Assembly: GCF_024213555.1 (NCBI RefSeq)
Contig: NZ_JANAVO010000011.1
Location: 1 to 64,000, forward strand
DNA length: 64,000 bases
Reading direction: 5' to 3'
From: Allokutzneria sp. A3M-2-11 16
GTDB taxonomy: Bacteria > Actinomycetota > Actinomycetes > Mycobacteriales > Pseudonocardiaceae
The notes below the pieces were generated by a model that saw nothing but the letters and a program-made list of their open reading frames with translations, was not told the origin of the DNA and did not search any database. The position numbers were made by a program, and so were the translations under genes. Each line of letters opens with the position of its first letter. The first letter of the stretch is position 1. Shown in pieces: positions 8,395 to 16,721 of the stretch.

Positions 8395-11300
8395 ATGGCC
8401 TACCCGAAGGCGAGCGCCGACCCGAACACCGCTGGGGTGTCACCGCAGCCGTCCTTCCCCGAGCTGGAGAAGCACGTCCTGGCCTACTGGGAGGCCGACA
8501 AGACCTTCCAGGCCACCATCGACGCGCGCGAGGCCGGGGTGAACGGCGCCAACGAGTACGTCTTCTACGACGGCCCGCCCTTCGCCAACGGCCTGCCGCA
8601 CTACGGGCACCTGGTGACCGGCTACGTCAAGGACATGGTGCCGCGCTACCAGACGATGCGCGGCAAGCGCGTGGAGCGCCGCTTCGGCTGGGACACCCAC
8701 GGCCTGCCCGCGGAGCTGGAGGCCGAGCGGCAGCTGGGCATCACCGACAAGTCGCAGATCGACGAGATGGGCGTGGCCGCGTTCAACGCCGCCTGCCGCG
8801 AGTCGGTGCTGCGCTACACGAACGAGTGGCAGGACTACGTCACCCGGCAGGCCCGCTGGGTGGACTTCGACAACGACTACAAGACGCTCGACGTGAGCTA
8901 CATGGAGTCGGTGCTCTGGGCCTTCAAGCAGTTGTGGGACAAGGGTTACGTCTACGAGGGCTACCGCGTCCTGCCGTACTGCTGGCGGGACGAGACGCCG
9001 CTGTCCAACCACGAGCTGCGGATGGACGACGACGTCTACAAGAGCCGTCAGGACCCCGCGGTCACCGTGGGCTTCCGCATGTCCGGCAACGATTCCCCGA
9101 TCGACGGCGCACAGCTGCTGATCTGGACCACCACCCCGTGGACGCTGCCGTCGAACCTCGCCGTCGCCGTGCACCCTGAGGTCTCCTACGTCGTCGTGCG
9201 CGACTCCCAAGGAAACCGTTTCCTGTTGGCGGAGGCCAGGGTCGGCGCCTACGCGAAGGAGCTGGGGGAGGCGCCCGAGGTCGTCTCGCGGCACACCGGC
9301 GCGGAGCTGCTGAACCTGCGCTACGAGCCGCCGTTCCCGTACTTCACCGGGCACGAGGGCGCGCACCGCGTGCTGTCGGCGGACTACGTGACCACCGAGG
9401 ACGGCACGGGCATCGTGCACATCGCGCCCGCCTACGGTGAGGAGGACAAGGCGGTCACCGACGCGGTCGGCATCGTGCCGGTCACCCCCGTCGATGGCAA
9501 GGGCCGCTTCACCGCCGAGGTCACCGACTACGCGGGCCAGCTGGTCTTCGACGCGAACCCGGCGATCATCCGGGATCTCAAGCAGCGCGGCGTGCTGCTG
9601 CGGCACGAGACCTACGAGCACCCGTACCCGCACTGCTGGCGCTGCCGCAACCCGTTGATCTACCGCGCGGTGTCGTCGTGGTTCGTCAAGGTCACCGCCT
9701 TCAAGGACCGCATGGTGGAGCTCAACCAGGAGATCACCTGGTACCCCGAGCACATCAAGGACGGCCAGTTCGGGAAGTGGCTGGAGAACGCGCGCGACTG
9801 GTCGATCTCGCGGAACCGGTACTGGGGCACGCCGATCCCGGTGTGGGTCTCCGACGACCCCGCGTACCCGCGCACGGACGTCTACGGCTCGCTGGACGAG
9901 CTGGAGCGCGACTTCGGCGTGCGCCTGACCGACCTGCACCGCCCGTTCATCGACGAGCTGACCCGCCCGAACCCGGACGACCCCACCGGGAAGTCCACCA
10001 TGCGCCGGGTCGCGGACGTGCTGGACGTGTGGTTCGACTCGGGCTCGATGCCCTACGCGCAGGTGCACTACCCGTTCGAGAACACCGAGTGGTTCGAGCA
10101 CCACTACCCCGGTGACTTCATCGTGGAGTACATCGGCCAGACCCGCGGCTGGTTCTACCTGCTGCACGTGCTGGCGACGGCGCTGTTCGACCGGCCCGCG
10201 TTCCGCACCTGCGTCTCGCACGGCATCATCCTGGGCTCCGACGGCCAGAAGATGTCGAAGTCGCTGCGCAACTACCCCGACGTCAACGAGGTCTTCGACC
10301 GCGACGGCGCCGACGCCATGCGGTGGTACCTCACGTCGAGCCCGGTGCTGCGCGGCGGGAACCTCGTCGTCAGCGATCGGGGCATCCGCGACTCGGTGCG
10401 CCAGGCCGTGCTGCCGCTGTGGAACTCGTGGTACTTCCTCAGCCTGTACGCGAACGCGGCGGGCGTGGAAGGCAAGTGGCGCACGGACTCCAAGCACGTG
10501 CTCGACCGTTACGTGCTGGCCAAGACCAACCAGCTCGTCGCGGACGTGCAGCGCGGTCTGGACGTCTGCGACGTCGCGGGAGCGTGCCAGGCGGTGCGCG
10601 AGTTCCTCGAAGTGCTGACGAACTGGTACGTGCGCCGTTCGCGGGACCGGTTCTGGGCAGGCGAGCAGGACGCCGTCGACACGCTGCACACGGTGCTGGA
10701 GGTGACCTGCCGGGTCATCGCGCCGCTGCTGCCGCTGACGTCGGAGGCCGTGTGGCGCGGGCTCACCGGCGAGCGCTCGGTGCACCTGGCCGACTGGCCC
10801 GAGGCCGACTCGGTTCCGGCCGATGACGCGTTGGTGGCCGCGATGGACCGCGTGCGCCAGGTGTGCTCGTCGGCGTCGTCGCTGCGCAAGGCGAACAAGC
10901 TGCGCGTGCGGCTGCCGCTGTCCCGCCTGCTGGTCGCGGCCGAAGACGTTGCGGCGCTTGAGGACTTCGCCGACATCATCCGTGACGAGGTCAACGTCAA
11001 GTCCGTCGAGCTGGACACCGACGTGGCCGCGCACGGCGCGTTCGAGGTCGCGGTCAACGCCCGCGCGGCGGGCCCGCGGCTCGGCAAGGACGTCCAGAAG
11101 GTGATCAAGGCGGTCAAGGCGGGCGAGTGGACGACCGCGGACAACGGCGCCGTCGTCGCGGCCGGGATCGAGCTGCTGGAGACGGAGTACGAGCGGCGGC
11201 TCGTCGCGAAGGACTCCGGTGCCGCGGCGGAGCTGCCCGGTGGCTCCGGCCTGGTGCTGCTGGACACTGAGGTCACGCCGGAGCTGGCCGCGGAGGGCGT

Positions 11301-11538
11301 CGCGCGCGACCTGGTGCGGATCGTGCAGCAGGCGCGCCGGGACGCCGACTTCGACGTCTCCGACCGCATCTCGCTGACCGTGGACGCGCCCGCCGAGGTG
11401 GTCGCCGCAGTCAAGGCGCACGAGTCCTTCGTCGCCGAGGAAACCCTCACCACGTCGGTGTCCTACGCGCCGACCGAGGGCTTCGCGGGCACCGTCGGCG
11501 ACAGTGTGAAGGTCACCGTCGCGGTCGCGAAGCAGTAG
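8395..11538 (+). CDS. ileS: Isoleucyl-tRNA synthetase
   Basis: A 1047-residue class I aminoacyl-tRNA synthetase that charges tRNA-Ile in the cytoplasm. The HIGH-type motif is PHYGH at 68-72 and the KMSKS motif lies at 619-623. The CP1 editing region contains the TTPW segment near 245-248, and the C-terminal half holds the anticodon-binding helical domain. Length and motif context resemble the eukaryote-like IleRS class found in actinobacteria, some members of which resist mupirocin (family knowledge, not tested here). ATG 8395 follows GAGGAG by 6 nt and ends the T-box leader. An open frame continues upstream through the leader but is not translated in this interpretation. Followed by a strong terminator. 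Confidence 0.97.
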   Translation: MAYPKASADPNTAGVSPQPSFPELEKHVLAYWEADKTFQATIDAREAGVNGANEYVFYDGPPFANGLPHYGHLVTGYVKDMVPRYQTMRGKRVERRFGWDTHGLPAELEAERQLGITDKSQIDEMGVAAFNAACRESVLRYTNEWQDYVTRQARWVDFDNDYKTLDVSYMESVLWAFKQLWDKGYVYEGYRVLPYCWRDETPLSNHELRMDDDVYKSRQDPAVTVGFRMSGNDSPIDGAQLLIWTTTPWTLPSNLAVAVHPEVSYVVVRDSQGNRFLLAEARVGAYAKELGEAPEVVSRHTGAELLNLRYEPPFPYFTGHEGAHRVLSADYVTTEDGTGIVHIAPAYGEEDKAVTDAVGIVPVTPVDGKGRFTAEVTDYAGQLVFDANPAIIRDLKQRGVLLRHETYEHPYPHCWRCRNPLIYRAVSSWFVKVTAFKDRMVELNQEITWYPEHIKDGQFGKWLENARDWSISRNRYWGTPIPVWVSDDPAYPRTDVYGSLDELERDFGVRLTDLHRPFIDELTRPNPDDPTGKSTMRRVADVLDVWFDSGSMPYAQVHYPFENTEWFEHHYPGDFIVEYIGQTRGWFYLLHVLATALFDRPAFRTCVSHGIILGSDGQKMSKSLRNYPDVNEVFDRDGADAMRWYLTSSPVLRGGNLVVSDRGIRDSVRQAVLPLWNSWYFLSLYANAAGVEGKWRTDSKHVLDRYVLAKTNQLVADVQRGLDVCDVAGACQAVREFLEVLTNWYVRRSRDRFWAGEQDAVDTLHTVLEVTCRVIAPLLPLTSEAVWRGLTGERSVHLADWPEADSVPADDALVAAMDRVRQVCSSASSLRKANKLRVRLPLSRLLVAAEDVAALEDFADIIRDEVNVKSVELDTDVAAHGAFEVAVNARAAGPRLGKDVQKVIKAVKAGEWTTADNGAVVAAGIELLETEYERRLVAKDSGAAAELPGGSGLVLLDTEVTPELAAEGVARDLVRIVQQARRDADFDVSDRISLTVDAPAEVVAAVKAHESFVAEETLTTSVSYAPTEGFAGTVGDSVKVTVAVAKQ

Positions 11539-11543
11539 CCGCG

Positions 11544-11578
11544 TGGGGCGGCCCGGTCATCTCCGGGCCGCCCCATTT
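11544..11578 (+). terminator. Terminator of ileS
   Basis: A perfect 13-bp stem, TGGGGCGGCCCGG with CCGGGCCGCCCCA, encloses a 6-nt loop and is followed by TTT, 5 bp after the ileS stop codon. Confidence 0.85.
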
Positions 11579-11639
11579 CGGGGGACACGCGTCGGTGTTC
11601 TGATACGACGTCGATAAGCGGCATTCCTACTTTGCAGCC

Positions 11640-12839
11640 ATGCGAAGACTCAGTGCGGCACTGGCCGCCGCGATGGCGCTGCTGGTCACCTCGGGCACGG
11701 CGACGGCGGCGGCCCCGGAGCCCTGGAACCTCAGCATCCCCGGCGCGAGCGGCTCGGGCACCGTCGTCTCGGAGAACCAGGTCTCCACCTCCACCGGCTC
11801 GATCACCGTGACCGACCCGGACCCGGTGATGTGCTACTTCATGCAGGTCGGCGTTCCCGGTTTCGGGTCACGGCCGGGCACCTACTACTGGACGTCCTCG
11901 GAGCGCCAGTGCGGCCCCGGCACCCGTCAGGTGACGGCCAGCGCGCAGGAAACCTGGCTCGGCCCGCCCAAGGTCCGGCTGTGCAAGGACACCGACAACT
12001 GTGACTACGGCGCGTTCAGCAACATCACCGTGCCCGCCGAGGTCCGGTCGGGTGTGAGCGCGGTCAGCGCGGGCTACGACTTCGGCCTGGCGCTGAAGGG
12101 CGGGAAGGTCACCGCCTGGGGCGGCAACCACTACGGCCAGCGCGACGTTCCCGCCGAGGCGACCTCCGGGGTCACCGCGATCAGCGCGGGTCACGGGCAC
12201 GCGCTGGCGCTGAAGAACGGCAAGGTCCTCGGCTGGGGCGAACGGGAGTACGCCGGTGTGCCGCCCACCGAGGCCACCTCCGGGGTGAGCGCCATCGCGG
12301 CGGGCCGGTCGCACGGCCTCGCGCTGAAGAACGGCCGGGTTCTGGCCTGGGGCAACAACATCAGCGGTCAGGCGAACGTGCCCGCCGAGGCGCGTTCTGG
12401 CGTGAGCGCGATCGCGGCCGCCGGGTCGATCAGCCTGGCGCTGAAGAACGGCAAGGTGATCGTCTGGGGCCGCGTCGACCCGGAGTCCACCCCGACGGTG
12501 CCCGCCGAGGCGCAGTCCGGCGTCTCCGCCATCTCCGCCGCCGAGACCATCGGGCTGGCGTTGAAGAACGGCAGGCTCATCGCCTGGACCCTGCACGGGC
12601 GGGGCACGGTCGACGTTCCCGCCGGGGCGCAGTCCGGCGTCGACGCCGCCTACGGTGGCAACCGCTGCACCCACGTGGCCAAGGGCGACGCGATCATCAG
12701 CTGGGGCGAGGGCTCGATGTGCGAGAAGCGCAAGGAGCTCACGTCCGGGGTGACCGGGTTCAGCACCACCGGAGGGCTGTTCAACCTCGTGAACAAGGGC
12801 GGCGACATCTTCATGTGGGGTCGTCTGGTGCACGAGTGA
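11640..12839 (+). CDS. Secreted BLIP-II/RCC1-like beta-propeller protein
   Basis: A 399-residue exported protein. Signal peptide 1-24; an N-terminal beta-rich domain with four cysteines (about 25-130); then about seven repeats of ~37 residues with the pattern SGVSAIAAG, LALKNGKVLAWG and VPAEA. This is the RCC1/BLIP-II seven-bladed propeller signature. The wording of the repeats is especially close to the beta-lactamase inhibitory protein BLIP-II of Streptomyces exfoliatus, which I recognise from memory, but the extra N-terminal domain is not part of BLIP-II. It could therefore bind beta-lactamases or penicillin-binding proteins, or simply be an RCC1-fold surface protein. ATG 11640 has only a weak ribosome site. 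Its 3' end overlaps the convergent gene by 29 bp. Confidence 0.85.
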   Translation: MRRLSAALAAAMALLVTSGTATAAAPEPWNLSIPGASGSGTVVSENQVSTSTGSITVTDPDPVMCYFMQVGVPGFGSRPGTYYWTSSERQCGPGTRQVTASAQETWLGPPKVRLCKDTDNCDYGAFSNITVPAEVRSGVSAVSAGYDFGLALKGGKVTAWGGNHYGQRDVPAEATSGVTAISAGHGHALALKNGKVLGWGEREYAGVPPTEATSGVSAIAAGRSHGLALKNGRVLAWGNNISGQANVPAEARSGVSAIAAAGSISLALKNGKVIVWGRVDPESTPTVPAEAQSGVSAISAAETIGLALKNGRLIAWTLHGRGTVDVPAGAQSGVDAAYGGNRCTHVAKGDAIISWGEGSMCEKRKELTSGVTGFSTTGGLFNLVNKGGDIFMWGRLVHE

Positions 12840-13563
12840 CCCTGTTCAGCCTCGGCGCGCTCGCCACGAGCGCGCCGAGGAGCAGGACGATCACCGGCCC
12901 GGCGTAGACACGCGCGGTGAGCCAGAACGGGTCCAGCTGGTCCGCGCTGAGGAACTGGCCCCCGGCGCCGTGGTCGAGTGTCCACTGTGGCCACCAGAGC
13001 ACGGCCAGGTACGCCGCCGAGGTCACGGCGAGCACGGCGCCGCGCTCGACCACCGCGTAGGCCATCAGCACCGCGAAGATCACCAGCAGGAACCCGTCGA
13101 CGGGACGCAGCACGGTCGCGGTGAGGCTCACCCCGAGCACTCCGGCCAGGCCCCACCAGCGGTCGCGCCGGAAGAGGTACACCCCGGCGCAGACCAAGGC
13201 CACTCCGACGACGACAACGCCCATCGCGACGGCGATGTCGTTGAAGGACAACGACTTCACGGCCGACAGCACGGCGAGGAAGGCCACGAAGGCGGGCAGC
13301 GCGAGCCACGCGTTGCCCCGGTGCCGCCACCAGTGGCAGCCCACGACCACCGCGAGCGCGAGCACCGCGAGCCCGAACGTGCTCCACGGCAACGACAGAA
13401 CGCGGTTGTCGTCGGCCCGGTCGAAGATTCCCAGGTTCAGCACCGCCCACCACAGCTCCTCGCGCCGGGGCTGGCTGAAGTCGCGCAGCGGGAAGGCGTT
13501 GCGGAGCACCGCGTAGACCATCACGAGCAGCGCGGCGGACAGGGGCGGGAGCCAGCGCGTCAC
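12811..13563 (-). CDS. Polytopic membrane protein of unknown function
   Basis: A 250-residue protein dominated by about seven hydrophobic segments (for example AALLVMVYAVL, FGLAVLALAVVVG, LALPAFVAFLAVL, VAMGVVVVGVALVCAGV, FLLVIFAVLMAYAVV, VIVLLLGALVA). An extracytoplasmic-like loop follows the first helix. I do not recognise a family. The start is a GTG overlapping the stop of the upstream acetyltransferase (GTGA), giving MTRWLPPLSAAL; the longer open frame is an artefact. The last 29 bp overlap the convergent propeller gene. Co-expression with an N-acetyltransferase is the only functional hint. Confidence 0.75.
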   Translation of the reverse strand: MTRWLPPLSAALLVMVYAVLRNAFPLRDFSQPRREELWWAVLNLGIFDRADDNRVLSLPWSTFGLAVLALAVVVGCHWWRHRGNAWLALPAFVAFLAVLSAVKSLSFNDIAVAMGVVVVGVALVCAGVYLFRRDRWWGLAGVLGVSLTATVLRPVDGFLLVIFAVLMAYAVVERGAVLAVTSAAYLAVLWWPQWTLDHGAGGQFLSADQLDPFWLTARVYAGPVIVLLLGALVASAPRLNRVTRAPDDPT

Positions 13564-14480
13564 CGGCCCGTCCCGGAGCGGAACACCGTCAGGATCGGGC
13601 GGAATCCCATGGCGGGCCAGAACTTGCTCGACAAGGGGTTGTTCGGGTTGAACCACAACGTCTGACCGAGCACCTCGTGCCGGGCCAGCGCGTCCAGCGT
13701 CCCGGCCACCAGCCTCCTGCCGATCCCCGCGCCCCGGCTGCCCTGCCGAACCGCCACGAGATCCAGGTAGGCGTAGCGGCCCGGGGGGAACATTCCGAAC
13801 GACACGTCCGCGATCTTCCCCTGCACGAAGCCGATCACCGAGCCCTCGCGCTCCGCGACGACGCAGAAGTTGTCCTCGCGGGCGGCCACGGCCAGGTCGA
13901 ACGAGGCGCACGTCGCTCGCTCCGCGGCCGGGGTCGGCCGGATGTGGGCGGAGATCTCGTGCTCGAAGTTCATCAGCGAACGGTAGAGCTCAAGCACGGC
14001 GGGGAAGTCCTCCTTCCTCGCGGGCCGGACCGTCACGTCGCTCGCCTGCCCCGCGGCCAACGGCCCGGCAGGGCGCAACGCGTACTCCGACGACGGCTTC
14101 AGCCCGATCTCCACCAGGTGGTCGGCGGTCTCGCGATCGGCGCTGGGCCACGTCAGGCTGATGGTCTCCGAGCCAGCGGTCTCGCCGAGCAACGACAACG
14201 CGCGCGGCTCGGTCGTGACCAGCTGTTCCCACCGCGTGCCCTTGGCCGGTCGGAAGGCCGCCAACGGATCGTCCGGGCCCAGTTCGTAGGGCACCGGGCA
14301 CACGTAGCCCTTGATGATCCCGTCGTCCTCGACGACGAGCGCGCCGTCGCCCTCCGCGAACTCCCCCGTCGGCGACAGGCGCGGATCGGCCGCGACGAGC
14401 CGATCACGTTGGGCCAGCAGCAGTTCGCTCACCGCCTCACGATCGGCAGAGCGGTACGCACGCACACGAAAATCACTCAA
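13560..14480 (-). CDS. GNAT-family N-acetyltransferase (double GNAT)
   Basis: A 306-residue protein with two GNAT-like halves. The C-terminal half (about 160-300) contains VRPARKEDFPAVLELY, a beta-bulge strand YLDLVAVRQGSRGAGIGRRL that includes the R/Q-x-x-G-x-G/A acetyl-CoA loop, and a terminal FWPAMGFRP motif. The N-terminal half (about 1-150) has FRVRAYRSADREAVSELL but lacks a clear acetyl-CoA loop and is probably a degenerate duplicate. The substrate is unknown. The best start is TTG 14480, preceded by GAGGAGG; starting further upstream would run into repeat element B. The coupled downstream gene encodes a membrane protein. Confidence 0.85.
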   Translation of the reverse strand: MSDFRVRAYRSADREAVSELLLAQRDRLVAADPRLSPTGEFAEGDGALVVEDDGIIKGYVCPVPYELGPDDPLAAFRPAKGTRWEQLVTTEPRALSLLGETAGSETISLTWPSADRETADHLVEIGLKPSSEYALRPAGPLAAGQASDVTVRPARKEDFPAVLELYRSLMNFEHEISAHIRPTPAAERATCASFDLAVAAREDNFCVVAEREGSVIGFVQGKIADVSFGMFPPGRYAYLDLVAVRQGSRGAGIGRRLVAGTLDALARHEVLGQTLWFNPNNPLSSKFWPAMGFRPILTVFRSGTGR

Positions 14481-14505
14481 CGCTGCCCCTCCTCGGAGTA
14501 CCGCG

Positions 14506-14635
14506 GTCTTCAAGTACACCCAACCCCCACTGAGGGCGTCTCTAACCGCTACAAACCCCCATGCTGCCACCACGACCGGCAAACGTATGTGGCAGTTAAC
14601 GACCTCAGGAGCGGGGGTTGGGGGTACTTGAAGAC
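14506..14635. repeat. G-rich TTGAAGAC element, copy B (full palindromic form)
   Basis: About 130 bp with inverted ends: GTCTTCAAGTACACCCAACC at the left and GGTTGGGGGTACTTGAAGAC at the right. An inner pair resembles CTAACCGCTAC and GGCAGTTAACGACC. Outer stem and inner pieces recur in copy D at 52880-52998. It overlaps the 3' end of the LysR gene, supplying its last codons and its stop. Confidence 0.85.
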
Positions 14636-15534
14636 GTGCGAACTGCGCGCAGGTGTTCCGGCGTCACGCACGCGTTGGCGGCGAGAGTGTCGATGAAAGC
14701 GCTCGTCAACGGGTCCGGGGCGCTGCGGGTGTACGCGGCGAGCACGCGTCGGATCGGCGGCTCGGGGCGCAGGACGCACCCGTCGAAGTGCGGCGGGATC
14801 ACGTTCGCCGGAGCCAGCGCCGGACCGAGCCCCGCGGCGGCCAGGATCGGCGCGGTCGCGGTCTGATCGGTCCGCACCGCGGCGCGCGGCTGGAACCCGG
14901 CGGCGGCGCAGTGCTGGTCGAGCACGCTCGCGAGCCCGTGCCCCGGCGCGTAGTGCACCCAGCTCCGCTCGGCGAGCGCGCTCAGCTCGATGGTGCCCGC
15001 GCCCGCGCACGGGTCGTCGGACGGGACGACCACGACGAACTCCTCCTCGCCGATCGTCCTAGTAGGACCTTCCCAGCCGGAAGGTGGTGGCCCCACAGCG
15101 ATATCGGCTTCGCCCGCCGCCATGGCCTCGCGCAGTTCGTCGGCGTGCCGGTGCTCGAAGAGCCGGATGTGCACGTCGGGGTTCTCCCGCCGCCAGCACC
15201 GCAGCACCGGCGGGAGAACCCCGAGGCTGACCGAGTACAGCGTCGCCAGCTGGAGCTCACCGCACTCCAGCCCGGACGCCTGCCTGGCGGCGCAACGACC
15301 CCGTTCCGCCGCCGCGAGCGCGGCCCTGGCGTGCGGCAGCATGGCCCGGCCCATCGGCGTCGGCCGCACCGTCCTGGGCAGCCGCTCCAGCAGCGGCCCG
15401 CCGACCGACCGCTCCAGCGCCCGCACCTGGTGGGACAGCGCGGGCTGGGTGACGTGCAGCAGTTCGGCGGCACGCGTGAACGACCCCTCGTCCACCACCG
15501 TGACCAGGTACTCCAGCTGACGCAAGCTCGTCAT
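14605..15534 (-). CDS. LysR-family transcriptional regulator
   Basis: A 309-residue regulator. The N-terminal winged HTH (about 3-62) has the LysR pattern LRQLEYLVTVVDEGSFTRAA and VTQPALSHQVRALE. The periplasmic-binding-like effector domain covers about 88-295. It is divergent from the PRISE-type reductase and most likely controls it. ATG 15534 was chosen over the GTG two codons earlier; neither has a strong ribosome site, so the message may be nearly leaderless. The final ~10 codons (ending in STPNPRS) lie inside repeat element B, so the present C-terminus has been supplied by the repeat. Confidence 0.9.
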   Translation of the reverse strand: MTSLRQLEYLVTVVDEGSFTRAAELLHVTQPALSHQVRALERSVGGPLLERLPRTVRPTPMGRAMLPHARAALAAAERGRCAARQASGLECGELQLATLYSVSLGVLPPVLRCWRRENPDVHIRLFEHRHADELREAMAAGEADIAVGPPPSGWEGPTRTIGEEEFVVVVPSDDPCAGAGTIELSALAERSWVHYAPGHGLASVLDQHCAAAGFQPRAAVRTDQTATAPILAAAGLGPALAPANVIPPHFDGCVLRPEPPIRRVLAAYTRSAPDPLTSAFIDTLAANACVTPEHLRAVRTSSSTPNPRS

Positions 15535-15556
15535 GAACACATCTTATTGGCTTCAT
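15533..15556. promoter_or_regulatory. Possible LysR dyad operator
   Basis: ATGAA and TTCAT arms separated by 14 bp lie in the 71-bp divergent promoter region, overlapping the LysR start. The length and place fit a LysR-type dyad, but the arms are short and the assignment is weak. Confidence 0.3.
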
Positions 15557-15605
15557 GAGAACTAAGCCTTGGATTTATCAGTACTGGTCGGCGCAGGGTG
15601 GAGCC

Positions 15606-16664
15606 ATGCAGAACGAACGCAAGGTCGCCCTCGTGGTCGGGGCGAACGGGGTCATCGGAGGCAACCTGGTGGAGCACCTGACGACGCTGCCGGACTGGGA
15701 GATCATCGGCCTCTCCCGGCGCGGGGGCACGGACACGGCGACGGTGCGGCACGTCGCGGTGGACCTGCTCGACGCCGAGGACACGCGGGCCAAGCTCAGC
15801 GACCTCAGCGAGGTCACGCACGTCTTCTACGCCGCCTACCAGGACCGGCCGACGTGGGCGGAGCTGGTGCCGCCCAACCTGGCGATGCTGGTCAACGTCG
15901 TCGACGCGATCGAGCCGGTGGCTCCGGGACTCCGGCACGTCAGCCTCATGCAGGGCTACAAGGTCTACGGCGCGCACCTCGGGCCGTTCAAGACCCCGGC
16001 GCGGGAGGACGACGCCGGGCACATGCCGCCGGAGTTCAACGTCGACCAGCAGCAGTTCCTGGAGCGGCGGCAGGCGGGCAAGCGCTGGACGTGGTCGGCG
16101 ATCCGCCCGTCCGTGGTCGCCGGATTCGCCCTGGGCAACCCGATGAACCTGGCGATGGTGATCGCCGTCTACGCGTCGATCTCCAAGCAGCTCGGGCTGC
16201 CGCTGCGGTTCCCCGGCAAGCCCGGCGCGTACCACTCGCTGCTGGAGATGACCGACGCCGGACTGCTGGCCAGGGCGACCGTCTGGGCGGCGACCGACCC
16301 GCGCTGCGCCAACCAGGCGTACAACATCAACAACGGCGATCTCTTCCGGTGGAGCGAGATGTGGCCGAAGATCGCGGACTTCTTCGACCTGGAGGTGGCG
16401 CCACCGCTGCCGATGTCCCTGGAAACGGTGATGGCCGACAAGGAACCGCTGTGGAAATCCATGATCGCCCAACACCGGTTGGAGCCGCACTCCTACGCGG
16501 AGGTCTCCTCGTGGGGCTTCGGTGACTTCGTCTTCTCCTGGGACTACGACGTGTTCGCCGACGGCGGCAAGGCCCGGCGCGCGGGCTTCCACGAGTTCGT
16601 CGACACCGAGCGGATGTTCCTGGACATCTTCGCCGACCTGCGCAAGCGTCGAATCATCCCTTGA
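15606..16664 (+). CDS. NAD(P)-dependent short-chain reductase, PRISE-like
   Basis: A 352-residue extended SDR. The Rossmann nucleotide-binding loop is VGANGVIGGN at 11-20. Residues near 119-124 read QGYKVYG, the conserved motif with the catalytic Tyr of progesterone 5-beta-reductase/iridoid synthase (PRISE) enzymes rather than the ordinary YxxxK of other SDRs. Later WSAIRPSVVAG and a C-terminal WGFGDFVF segment also fit that family, which reduces alpha,beta-unsaturated carbonyls. The physiological substrate is unknown. ATG follows GGTGGAG. It is transcribed divergently from a LysR regulator that probably senses its substrate. Confidence 0.85.
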   Translation: MQNERKVALVVGANGVIGGNLVEHLTTLPDWEIIGLSRRGGTDTATVRHVAVDLLDAEDTRAKLSDLSEVTHVFYAAYQDRPTWAELVPPNLAMLVNVVDAIEPVAPGLRHVSLMQGYKVYGAHLGPFKTPAREDDAGHMPPEFNVDQQQFLERRQAGKRWTWSAIRPSVVAGFALGNPMNLAMVIAVYASISKQLGLPLRFPGKPGAYHSLLEMTDAGLLARATVWAATDPRCANQAYNINNGDLFRWSEMWPKIADFFDLEVAPPLPMSLETVMADKEPLWKSMIAQHRLEPHSYAEVSSWGFGDFVFSWDYDVFADGGKARRAGFHEFVDTERMFLDIFADLRKRRIIP

Positions 16665-16721
16665 CATTTCGCCGGGGTGGGGCACAGTTCCCCTCCTACC
16701 CCTGCGTTCCAAGGAGAGAAC

